DNA from: CAYSUS01 sp964434165
GTDB lineage: Bacteria > Planctomycetota > Planctomycetia > Pirellulales > Thermoguttaceae
Length of the DNA: 24,748 nucleotides
Direction of reading: 5' to 3'
NCBI GenBank assembly: GCA_964434165.1
Contig: CAYSUS010000105.1
Span: 1 to 24,748, forward strand
Position 1 is the stretch's first letter; every line of letters starts with the position of its first letter. A program made the translations under genes and the position numbers. Under the pieces are notes generated by a model. That model searched no databases and was not told where the DNA came from. It was given only the letters and a program-made list of their open reading frames with translations. Below, piece by piece: positions 15,508 through 22,913 of this stretch.

Positions 15508-16482
15508 ATGTTCGTGTTCTCCGCAACCGAGACGCGCGTCGCACGCGGCTGGCGATTCTGGAGGACAGCTTCGGCTGTATCGCTCGGGCTCGTCGTTCTG
15601 TTCGGGTTGAGCCTGGCGCCGGTCTCGGCGGAGGAGAGGAAGGCCGACAAGATCCCGCCCGCGGAGGACCTCGAGCTCTTCACGAAAGACGGCGTGATCC
15701 TCAAGGCCACGTTCTTCCCCGGGACCTCGGGCAAGGACTCCGTGCCGATCCTCATCGTCCACGACTTCGAGGAGAGCCGCGCCGACTACGCCGCCTTGGC
15801 CAAGTCCCTTCAGAAGCAGGGCCACGCGGTCATCGTGCCGGACCTGCGCGGGCACGGCGACAGCGTGTTCGTCAAGAACTCCGACCGCAAGCTCGATGCC
15901 GCGACGCTGAACAACCTGCATTATGGGCGCATGGTGGCCGACGACCTGGAGACGGTCAAAAGGTTCCTGCTCCAGAAGAACAACAGCGGCGAGTTGAACA
16001 TCGAGAAGCTGTGCGTGGTGGGCGTGGGCATGGGGGCCGCCGTGGGCATGGAGTGGACAGTGCTCGATTGGAGCTGGCCGCAACTGCCCACGGTCAAGCA
16101 GGGCCGGGACGTGAAGGCCGTGGTGTTGGTCGCCCCGGAGATGTCCTTTCGCGGGCTTACCATCAGCAAGGCCTCGCGGCATCCGCAGGTCCGCTCCCAG
16201 CTTTCGCTGCTGATCCTCGTGGGCGACGGCAAGCCCAAGACCTTCAGCCAAGCCCGCCGGATCAACAACATGTTCGAGCGGTTCCATCCCGAGCCGGAGA
16301 AGACCGCGGACAAGGACCTGTTTTTCGTCGAGCTCAAGACGAGCCTTTCGGGCGCCAAGCTCGTCAACGAGCCGATCTTTAAGATCGACAAGATCATCGG
16401 CCAGTTCGTCCAGGTCCGGCTGGTGAATCAGTCGTTCCCCTGGACCGACCGCCGCAGCCCGCTGGAGCGGGCCGGCGACTGA
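15508..16482 (+). CDS. exported alpha/beta-hydrolase-fold protein lacking the nucleophile serine
   Basis: The 324-aa product has a signal peptide (basic start, hydrophobic 22-40, cleavage likely near VSA-EE at 40-42). An alpha/beta-hydrolase core follows, with strand motifs VPILIVHDFEE and HAVIVPDLRGHGDS, the latter matching the family's usual DxRGxGxS. The nucleophile elbow, normally G-x-S-x-G, reads GVGMG at 172-176, so Gly174 stands where Ser should be. The expected late catalytic His is also not evident around VELKTSLSGAKL. The fold seems kept but not the triad, so it may be a binding or scaffolding protein (inference). GAGG about 8 bases before ATG 15508 supports this start over an upstream in-frame one at 15466. 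It has its own promoter and converges with the LysM gene. Confidence 0.83.
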   Translation: MFVFSATETRVARGWRFWRTASAVSLGLVVLFGLSLAPVSAEERKADKIPPAEDLELFTKDGVILKATFFPGTSGKDSVPILIVHDFEESRADYAALAKSLQKQGHAVIVPDLRGHGDSVFVKNSDRKLDAATLNNLHYGRMVADDLETVKRFLLQKNNSGELNIEKLCVVGVGMGAAVGMEWTVLDWSWPQLPTVKQGRDVKAVVLVAPEMSFRGLTISKASRHPQVRSQLSLLILVGDGKPKTFSQARRINNMFERFHPEPEKTADKDLFFVELKTSLSGAKLVNEPIFKIDKIIGQFVQVRLVNQSFPWTDRRSPLERAGD

Positions 16483-16554
16483 CCGGGACGCATCCTGCCC
16501 TGGGCAGAGGGCACTCGACGGAGCCCTGTCAGGCTTCCCCGTGCGGGCCATCCC

Positions 16555-17169
16555 TCAGCGGATCGGCACCAGACCTCCATCCCCTATCTCTTCCAGCCGG
16601 GTCGGGGCTGAGGTTGGCGGCGGGCCGAGGGATTCGCGGGCCGGGATTCTCAGCTCGGCGCCGATCGGCAGAAGCGCCGGGTCGGCAAGCACATGCCGGT
16701 TGGCCTCGAAGATCGCCTGGGCGGGCCAGCTCTCTTGGTAGTAGCGACGTGCGATCGTTTCGAGCGTGTCGCCGTCCACGACGCGATGCACCCGCATCGC
16801 GGTCTCGAAGGCCTCCGCCTCCCGCCCGACGGTCCAGGCCGACCGCCCGTGGGGATAGACCTGAGCAAGGTACGGCGGCGGCGCGACCGGCTTGAGCGGC
16901 TGCGAGGGTGGGGATGCGGGCGCCTGAGGGGGCGAGGCCGGCCCCGAGGCCGTGGGCGGCACGGCGGGAGGGGGACGGGGCGAGTTCCCGCGGGGCCCCA
17001 GCGTGGCGGGCGGACCGCGCAAGGCTTGGGCCGCCTCGGCCGGGCTGGGAATCGCGCTGGGCTCCGTGGTCGGGCCGGGCGCGCGCGCCGGCTGGCGAAA
17101 CGCCATGGCCGCGCCGATCCCGCACAGCAGAACGGCCGCCGCCAGTAGCCGCCGCATTCCCTGATCCAT
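16555..17169 (-). CDS. LysM-domain protein with proline-rich linker
   Basis: The 204-aa protein begins MDQGMRRLLAAAVLLCGIGAAMAF, a signal anchor or signal peptide. A low-complexity Pro/Ala/Ser linker follows at about 27-103. It then has one LysM module at about 126-176 (HRVVDGDTLETIARRYY...NRHVLADPALLPIGAELRIP). LysM binds N-acetylglucosamine-containing glycans, mostly peptidoglycan, so this is likely a cell-envelope protein whose linker spans from the membrane. The ATG at 17169 is preceded by AGGAAGAAG and directly starts the signal sequence; the longer in-frame ORF upstream lacks these features. A lone -10-like box lies 36 bp upstream. It follows secDF after 335 bp on the same strand but probably has its own promoter. 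Confidence 0.83.
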   Translation of the reverse strand: MDQGMRRLLAAAVLLCGIGAAMAFRQPARAPGPTTEPSAIPSPAEAAQALRGPPATLGPRGNSPRPPPAVPPTASGPASPPQAPASPPSQPLKPVAPPPYLAQVYPHGRSAWTVGREAEAFETAMRVHRVVDGDTLETIARRYYQESWPAQAIFEANRHVLADPALLPIGAELRIPARESLGPPPTSAPTRLEEIGDGGLVPIR

Positions 17170-17504
17170 GCTTCTTCCTTGCACCTTCTCGCAGTACCGA
17201 CTCAATTCTAGCCGACAACTGCAAGCCGTCCCCGCGGCGACATCCGAGAACGGCGCAGAAGCGTGCGCCGGGATGCAGATGCGGTCGGCCTGCACCGGCA
17301 GCGGCGAGGCTGCGCGTTGCGCAAGGCCGGCCATTCAGGTGGAGTCTGACGAACACGGCCGGTTTGCCGCCGGGTCCGCCACGCGCCCGCGGGCAAAATG
17401 GCCCCCGGAAGCAGATTCCGAGCCGTGCCTTGCTGCCGGCCCGGGAGCCCCTTGAGGTCGCCGCCGGGCAGGCCGGCTGGCGTTCCGCCGTCGGCCAGGG
17501 CCCG
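17170..17504. other. spacer between secDF and the LysM gene
   Basis: No gene is supported here. The only promoter-like element is the -10 box annotated at 17205-17210. No hairpin followed by a T-tract is seen on the minus strand, so the end of the secDF transcript is not visible. Confidence 0.55.
17205..17210 (-). promoter_or_regulatory. -10-like box ahead of the LysM gene
   Basis: On the minus strand this reads TAGAAT inside GGCTAGAATTGAGTC (17199-17213), 36 bp before the start codon. No matching -35 box is found at 16-18 bases. The same 15-mer recurs exactly at 5154-5168. Confidence 0.35.
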
Positions 17505-20500
17505 TCACACGGCCGATGCGGCCCGCCGGGGCTCGCCGGTTGCCGGAGCCGCATGCCCCACCGATCCGGCCAGCCACAACAGCACGGGCGAAGCGATGTA
17601 CACCGAGCTGAAGGTCCCGGTGATCACGCCGAAGAGCATCGTGAAGGCGAACGCGTGGATGCCCTGCCCGCCCGCGATGAACAGCACGAGCAGGCCCAAC
17701 AGCGCTCCGCCGCCGGTGATGATCGTCCGGCTCAACGTCTCGTTGACGCTCTTGTTGACCATGGACTCGGTGAGGTAAGGCGATTTGCCCTTCACCTCCC
17801 GAATGCGATCGAAGATCACGATCGTGTCGTTCAGCGAATATCCAATCAGGGTGAGGAAGGCCGCCAGGACGTCCAACCCGATCTTCATCTCGTTGATGAG
17901 CAGGAACCCCAGGAACCCGGCGAGCCAGTAGGTCAGGGCCACCGCGCCGAGCGTGATCAGCACGTCGTGCAGCAGCGAGACCACGGCCGCCAGGCCATAG
18001 ACCAGGCGCTGGAAGCGGATCCAGATGTAGCCGACGATGAACACCAGGCTGGCGGCCAGCGCGGTCGCCGCCTGGACCCGGGTGCTCGAGGCGACCTTGC
18101 CGCCGATCTCGCTGGACGAGGGGAAGTACGCCGCTTCTTGCAACTCCGCGTTGACTCCTTCCAGGACCTCGCGGGCCTTGTCCTCGGGCAAGCGGAGCTT
18201 GACCGTCCAGTCGTTGAACGCCGAGCCGGTCCCCTTCTCGTACTCGGGGTTATTGACCTCGAACAACCGCCGGTCGTCGGACTCGAGTTGGTCGGCCAGC
18301 ATCTGCTCCAGCCGAACCGCGTCGATGCGGTAGTTGAAAGCGAGCTTCGCCATCGTCCCGCCCGCAAACGGGTTGGTGATGACCGCCTCCTCGGGCTTGG
18401 AGGGCGCCTTGGGCTTCGGCTCCGGCTTCTCCGTGGGCGGTTTCTCCTCGGCCGGCTTCTCCGCGCCGGGCCTCTCTTCGGAAGGTTTCTCCTCGGCCGG
18501 CTTCTTGGCGGGAGGCTCTTCAGAAGGCTTCTCCGCCGGGGCTTCCAAGGCCGGCTTCACCTCGGACTTCGGCTTCGCCTCGCTCGGCTTGGGCGCACCC
18601 TCGGTGCCCGGCTCCGACTCCTCCTTCGCGCGCGGCTTTGCATTCGCGGGGTCCTCCTCGACGGGCTTGTCCTTCCCGGGTTCCGCCTTCCCGTTCTCCT
18701 CTGTGGGCCCCGCCTCTTCTTGGGGGTCCGCGCCCGGTTCGGGGCTGTCGGGTTCGTCCGATTTCGCCTCCGCTTTGTCGTCCGCCGCATGACCGACCAC
18801 GGTCTGAGCGACGAGTAGGTGCACCTGGCCGCCCGCCATCGCCAGCAGCCTGTCGGGCGGGAGGTCGGTTCGGAGGCCCTGGTCTTCGGCGGGCGGAGGC
18901 GCCGGCTTGTCCTTGCCGACTTCCTTCCGCTTTTCCTCGTCATCCGCCGGCTTCGGGGTCGGGGTGGGCTTCTCGCCCGGCTCAACCGGGGCGATCTTTC
19001 CCGTGCCGGCCGGATCGGCGCCAGGTCCGCTCTGGGGAATCGGCTCCAGGCTCTCGATGGTCAGCGAGTTCGTGGCCAGGCCGCCCTCGAACTCCGCCAT
19101 CAGCTTGTCTTCCACCCACTGGACCGAGGTGTACGGCTCGCCCGTCTTCGGGTTCGTGAGCGGCTCGCCCGTCTCGGCGTCGATCGGGGCCTGGCCCGAG
19201 GTGTTGATGATGAACCGCGTGCCAGGGTCTTCGCCCCTGGCTTGCACGTCGGCCACGGCCAGGTCGGGAAGGCCGCCCTCCTCTTCGGGCTTGCCGAGCA
19301 CCTCGCGGATCTCGCCGATGTCCTGCGACTGGTTGAACACGACCTCCACGGACACGCCGCCCGTGAAGTCGATGTTGAACAGCCCCTGTCCCCGGGCGAA
19401 CACGGCCACCAGCCCGATGACGATCACCGTGACGGACGTGGCCGCGGCGTAACGCCTGGGGCCGAGGAAGTCGATGTTCGTCTTGGTGAGCATCCGCATC
19501 ATCTTCAGACGGCTGATCCAGCCCTGCTTCTCCGCCACGTCGAAGACGACCCGCGAGCAGAAGACGCCCGTGTAGAGGCTGAGGATCACGCCCAGCCAGA
19601 GCGTCACGGCGAACCCCTTGATCTGGTCCGTTCCGACCACGTAGAGCACGGTGGCCGTGATCAACGTGGTGAGGTTCGAGTCGATGATCGCCGAGAGCGC
19701 GCGGTGGAACCCGTTGCGTATCGCCATGCGCAACGCCGAGTTGCGGTCGATCTCCTCGCGCATCCGCTCGTAGATCAGCACGTTGGCGTCCACCGCCATG
19801 CCCACGGAGAGGACCAGCCCGGCGAAACCGGCCAGCGTCAGCTCGGCCCGAATCGTGATCATCAGGGCGAGGATCAGGGCGAGGTTCAGCAACATCGCCA
19901 TGCAGGCCACGAGCCCCGCGAATCGGTAGTAGATGAGCATGAAGATGAACACCAGCACGATCGAGAGGAGCGTGGCGAAGGTGCCCTTCTCGATCATGTC
20001 GCGCCCCAGCGTGGGGCCGGTGACCAACTCGCTGATCGGCTGCTTGGTGAGGGCGGCGGGCAGCTTGCCCGCGTTGAGCACCGCGACCAGGTCCTTCACC
20101 TCATCCCGGGTGAAGTCGCCCTCGATGATGCCGCGGTCGTAGATCGTCGCCTTGATCTGGGGCGCCGATTGCAGGCTGCCGTTGAGGATGATACCCAGGC
20201 GCCAGACCGTCTTGGGGTTGTCGCGCGGCAGGTGCGACCCGGTCAACTGCCCGAACTTCCTCGCCCCCGTGGCGTTGAAGGCGAACTCCACGGCGGGGCG
20301 GCCGCGGTCGTCCCAACCCTGCCGGGCGTCGGCCAGGTAGTCGCCCGTCACGTCGAAACGGTCATTGATGACGAGGACCTCGAGGACCGGCTCGCCCTTT
20401 TCGCCCGCCACCTCGCGGGTCGCGATGTCCTGATCCCCGCGGAAGATCTTCGTGCGCTCCTTGTCCACCGGCACCCACCAGGCCAGACGGTTACCCTGCG

Positions 20501-21005
20501 AATCGTAAAGCGCGTCGGCCTCGCCCTGACTGGCCCGCTGGATCAGGTCGCTGTGATGCAGTTGGTGGCACAGAATGCGGAACTCCAGCGCCCCGGTTGA
20601 GCTGACGCGGCTCTTGATCCGGTCCAGCTCGGCCTGCTCGGCGCGCGGGATGATGATCTCCACCTGGTTCGCCCCGTAGGGCCGCACGGTCACCTCGCGC
20701 TGGCCGCCAGGGTTGATCCGATCGCTGATCGCGCGGATCAGCTCGTCCATGTCCACCGACTGGCCCGGCTCCAGCTTCGACCGGTCCACTTCGTAAACGA
20801 GGATCACGCCGCCCTTCAGGTCGATGCCCAGCGGGGGCGGCCACCGGGTCACGAGGACCACGACCGCGAACAGCACGGAGAGAAGCACCAGCCCGATCTT
20901 CCAGCCGTGGTCCGGCATGCGCCAGCGCCGCGCGAGGTAGCCCCCGGCGAGGACGGAGAAGGCAAGGATACCCAGGGCAATGGCCAGATTGATGAAGAGT
21001 GACAT
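17505..21005 (-). CDS. secDF: fused protein translocase subunit SecDF with a long charged insert
   Basis: A single 1166-aa frame holds SecD and then SecF, subunits that use the proton gradient to help the Sec channel pull proteins across the membrane. SecD features are an extra N-terminal helix (1-25), a second helix (about 36-53), GIDLKGG (60-66), the P1 periplasmic domain to about 335, and membrane helices with the functional Asp at 407 (VGMAVDANVLIYERMREE). SecF features are a helix at about 521-537, NIDFTGG (544-550), periplasmic sequence to about 976, and helices with Asp1060 in GYSLNDTIVIFDRIRE. The SecF periplasmic loop is greatly expanded by a Lys/Glu/Pro-rich tract (about 679-875). 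The start ATG at 21005 has AGGA about 10 bases upstream and lies 19 bp after yajC. Separate SecD and SecF proteins total roughly 900-950 residues, so the surplus is mainly this insert. Confidence 0.95.
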   Translation of the reverse strand: MSLFINLAIALGILAFSVLAGGYLARRWRMPDHGWKIGLVLLSVLFAVVVLVTRWPPPLGIDLKGGVILVYEVDRSKLEPGQSVDMDELIRAISDRINPGGQREVTVRPYGANQVEIIIPRAEQAELDRIKSRVSSTGALEFRILCHQLHHSDLIQRASQGEADALYDSQGNRLAWWVPVDKERTKIFRGDQDIATREVAGEKGEPVLEVLVINDRFDVTGDYLADARQGWDDRGRPAVEFAFNATGARKFGQLTGSHLPRDNPKTVWRLGIILNGSLQSAPQIKATIYDRGIIEGDFTRDEVKDLVAVLNAGKLPAALTKQPISELVTGPTLGRDMIEKGTFATLLSIVLVFIFMLIYYRFAGLVACMAMLLNLALILALMITIRAELTLAGFAGLVLSVGMAVDANVLIYERMREEIDRNSALRMAIRNGFHRALSAIIDSNLTTLITATVLYVVGTDQIKGFAVTLWLGVILSLYTGVFCSRVVFDVAEKQGWISRLKMMRMLTKTNIDFLGPRRYAAATSVTVIVIGLVAVFARGQGLFNIDFTGGVSVEVVFNQSQDIGEIREVLGKPEEEGGLPDLAVADVQARGEDPGTRFIINTSGQAPIDAETGEPLTNPKTGEPYTSVQWVEDKLMAEFEGGLATNSLTIESLEPIPQSGPGADPAGTGKIAPVEPGEKPTPTPKPADDEEKRKEVGKDKPAPPPAEDQGLRTDLPPDRLLAMAGGQVHLLVAQTVVGHAADDKAEAKSDEPDSPEPGADPQEEAGPTEENGKAEPGKDKPVEEDPANAKPRAKEESEPGTEGAPKPSEAKPKSEVKPALEAPAEKPSEEPPAKKPAEEKPSEERPGAEKPAEEKPPTEKPEPKPKAPSKPEEAVITNPFAGGTMAKLAFNYRIDAVRLEQMLADQLESDDRRLFEVNNPEYEKGTGSAFNDWTVKLRLPEDKAREVLEGVNAELQEAAYFPSSSEIGGKVASSTRVQAATALAASLVFIVGYIWIRFQRLVYGLAAVVSLLHDVLITLGAVALTYWLAGFLGFLLINEMKIGLDVLAAFLTLIGYSLNDTIVIFDRIREVKGKSPYLTESMVNKSVNETLSRTIITGGGALLGLLVLFIAGGQGIHAFAFTMLFGVITGTFSSVYIASPVLLWLAGSVGHAAPATGEPRRAASAV
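18381..18971 (-). repeat. low-complexity Lys/Glu/Pro-rich coding tract inside secDF
   Basis: This stretch encodes residues about 679-875 of SecDF. Short units such as EKPAEEKP and EKPSEE repeat irregularly. A less biased patch at about 710-740 (DRLLAMAGGQVHLLVAQTVVG) interrupts it and could form a helix or strand. The tract lies in the predicted periplasmic loop of the SecF half and is probably disordered and long enough to reach far from the membrane. Confidence 0.85.
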
Positions 21006-21024
21006 GCGGGCGAATTCCTGCGGC

Positions 21025-21390
21025 TTACTTCGACGGCGTCTCGCTCGACGGCTCGTCGGAAGCCAGTCGGGCGATGGCGCTGAACGTCACGCGAAGCTTG
21101 GTGTTGGTTGCCTCATCGACTTTGATGGTCACCTCGTCCGACTCCCGCTGGACGTTGGTCACCACCCCGTAAATGCCCCCGATCGTCACCACGCGGTCGT
21201 TCTTCTTGATCGACGCGAGCATGGCCTGGCGCTTGTTCTGCTCCTGTCGTTGAGGGCGGATCAGCAGGAAGTAGAACAGGAACCCGATCGCCAGCATGGG
21301 CACGACCATGGGCCACAAACTCTCCGATCCGCGGCCGGGGTTCGCCGCTTCCGCGAGGATCAGGAGCGTATCGATCGCCAGGACGGTCAC
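21025..21390 (-). CDS. yajC: preprotein translocase subunit YajC
   Basis: The 121-aa protein has one membrane helix (about 28-44, VVPMLAIGFLFYFLLI) directly followed by the family hallmark RPQRQEQ (45-51). The conserved KKNDRVVTIGGIYGVV segment and a short charged tail come next. YajC associates with SecDF in the inner membrane. The GTG at 21390 is chosen because GGGAGG lies about 5 bases before it; the longer in-frame start at 21429 would put this site inside the coding region. It sits 19 bp ahead of secDF, so the two are translated from one message. Confidence 0.92.
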   Translation of the reverse strand: MTVLAIDTLLILAEAANPGRGSESLWPMVVPMLAIGFLFYFLLIRPQRQEQNKRQAMLASIKKNDRVVTIGGIYGVVTNVQRESDEVTIKVDEATNTKLRVTFSAIARLASDEPSSETPSK

Positions 21391-21526
21391 GCGCACCTCC
21401 CGGGCTGGCCGAGCCAGCCGCCGGCGCACCGAGTCGGCTCGGCCCCGCGCGCCCTCGGCGGCGTCGAAAAAACAAACGGCCCGGCCGCCGCCTTACGCCG
21501 AGCCATTCCGCGCAAGATAGTCCGGT

Positions 21527-21555
21527 ATGATAAAATTCGTGGCCCCGTCCGACAA
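21527..21555 (-). promoter_or_regulatory. sigma70-type promoter for yajC-secDF
   Basis: On the minus strand TTGTCG (21550-21555) and TATCAT (21527-21532) are 17 bases apart, matching four and five of six consensus positions. It lies in the 268-bp gap behind tgt. Transcription would begin near 21520, giving a leader of about 130 bases before the yajC GTG. Confidence 0.5.
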
Positions 21556-21658
21556 GGGGAGTCCTTGGAGCACCCCCCGCTGGGACGCCGGGTCCCGTGG
21601 ACCCCGGAACTCGTCGTTCGGCGAAAGGCCGAGAGACCGCCGCTTCCACGCCCGTGGC

Positions 21659-22786
21659 TTACCCCTCAGACTGACGCCCCCAGCCCTGTCGCTTGCGGAG
21701 GCGAAACTCCTCGAACCGGTCCTCGCTGATCGCGGCCCGCGCGTCGGCCAGCAGCCGCTGGTAGTACGTCAAGTTGTGCATCGACAGCAGGATGGGGCCG
21801 AGCATCTCGCCGGCCATGAACAAGTGCCGCAGATAGCCCCGGCTTCGGCGGCAGGCCGGACACGGACAGTTCTCCTCCAGGGGCCGCTCGTCGCGCTGGT
21901 ACTTGAGGTTGCGCAGCCGCATCGAGCCGTGATCCGTGAACGCCATCGCATTGCGCCCATTGCGCGTGGGCATCACGCAGTCGAACAGATCGATGCCGCA
22001 GCGGATCGCCTCCAGCAGGTCCTGCGGCCTGCCCACGCCCATCAGGTATCGAGGCCGGTCCGCCGGCATGGCCGGCACCGTTGCCGCCAGCACGCGGATC
22101 ATGTCGTCCGGCGATTCGCCGACGCTCAGGCCGCCCACCGCGTAGCCGGCGAAGTCCATGCGGGACAGGCGCTCGACGCACGCGATCCGCAGATCGCGAT
22201 CGAGCCCGCCCTGCACGATCCCGAACAGGGCTTGGTCCGCGCGGCGCGTGGCTGCGCGGCATCGGGCGGCCCAGCGCAGGGTGCGCTCCATGGCCTCCCG
22301 GACCAGCTCGTCGGGACACGGCAGACCGACCACGTGATCCAGAGCCATGGCCACGTCCGGGCCGAGCGCTTCCTGGATCGCGATCGCCCGCTCCGGAGTC
22401 AACTCCAGGAGCCGACCGTCGATGTGCGATCGGAAGACGGCCCCCTGGTCGCTGACGCGGGTCATGCGGGCGAGGCTGAAGAGCTGGAACCCGCCGCTGT
22501 CCGTCAGGGTCGGGCCGTCCCACCCCCAGAACCGTTGCAGTCCTCCCAGCGACCGGACGACCTCTTCCCCGGGCCGCAAGGCGAGGTGGTAGGCGTTGGC
22601 CAGAACCATCTGCGCCCCGGTTCGGCGCAGCATGTCCACGTCGATCCCCTTGACGGCGGCGACCGTCCCCACGGGCATGAAAGCCGGCATCTCGACCGGG
22701 CCGTGGGGGGTGTGGAAGGTGCTGCTCCGTGCGCCGCAGCCGGCGTCCAGGTGGTGCCGCTCGAAGGAGAACAGAGGCGAGGCCAT
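21659..22786 (-). CDS. tgt: queuine tRNA-ribosyltransferase
   Basis: The 375-aa protein has the complete bacterial Tgt layout. TDSGGFQ carries the general acid/base Asp96, FDCVMPTRNGRNA the nucleophile Asp269, and GIVQGG (189-194) and GGLSVGE the substrate pocket. The zinc site is Cys307, Cys309, Cys312 and His338, with the same spacing as in the Zymomonas enzyme. It exchanges guanine 34 for preQ1 in tRNAs with GUN anticodons, a step to queuosine. No preQ1 synthesis gene is in the window. The ATG at 22786 gives the normal length but the ribosome binding site is weak. It stands ahead of yajC-secDF, an order conserved in many bacteria, although a separate promoter lies in the intervening gap. 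Confidence 0.95.
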   Translation of the reverse strand: MASPLFSFERHHLDAGCGARSSTFHTPHGPVEMPAFMPVGTVAAVKGIDVDMLRRTGAQMVLANAYHLALRPGEEVVRSLGGLQRFWGWDGPTLTDSGGFQLFSLARMTRVSDQGAVFRSHIDGRLLELTPERAIAIQEALGPDVAMALDHVVGLPCPDELVREAMERTLRWAARCRAATRRADQALFGIVQGGLDRDLRIACVERLSRMDFAGYAVGGLSVGESPDDMIRVLAATVPAMPADRPRYLMGVGRPQDLLEAIRCGIDLFDCVMPTRNGRNAMAFTDHGSMRLRNLKYQRDERPLEENCPCPACRRSRGYLRHLFMAGEMLGPILLSMHNLTYYQRLLADARAAISEDRFEEFRLRKRQGWGRQSEG

Positions 22787-22913
22787 GCCGCGTGCGCCGC
22801 GCTAGCCGGGATATCGAAGGACATACACGCCGCGCGGGTCATCCAGCGGCAAGCCCGAGGATCGAGGTTTCGACTCGGGAGGCCCCGCGGCCGTCGGAGG
22901 CTGCGGCGGCGCC

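Noticed and set aside
18819..20600. 593-residue plus-strand open frame inside secDF
   Set aside because: It is the reverse shadow of secDF, rich in His, Asp, Arg and Gln with no domain.
21588..21610. Hairpin GGGTCC-CGT-GGACCC behind tgt as a terminator
   Set aside because: The stem is only 6 bp with no T-tract on the minus strand, so termination cannot be claimed.
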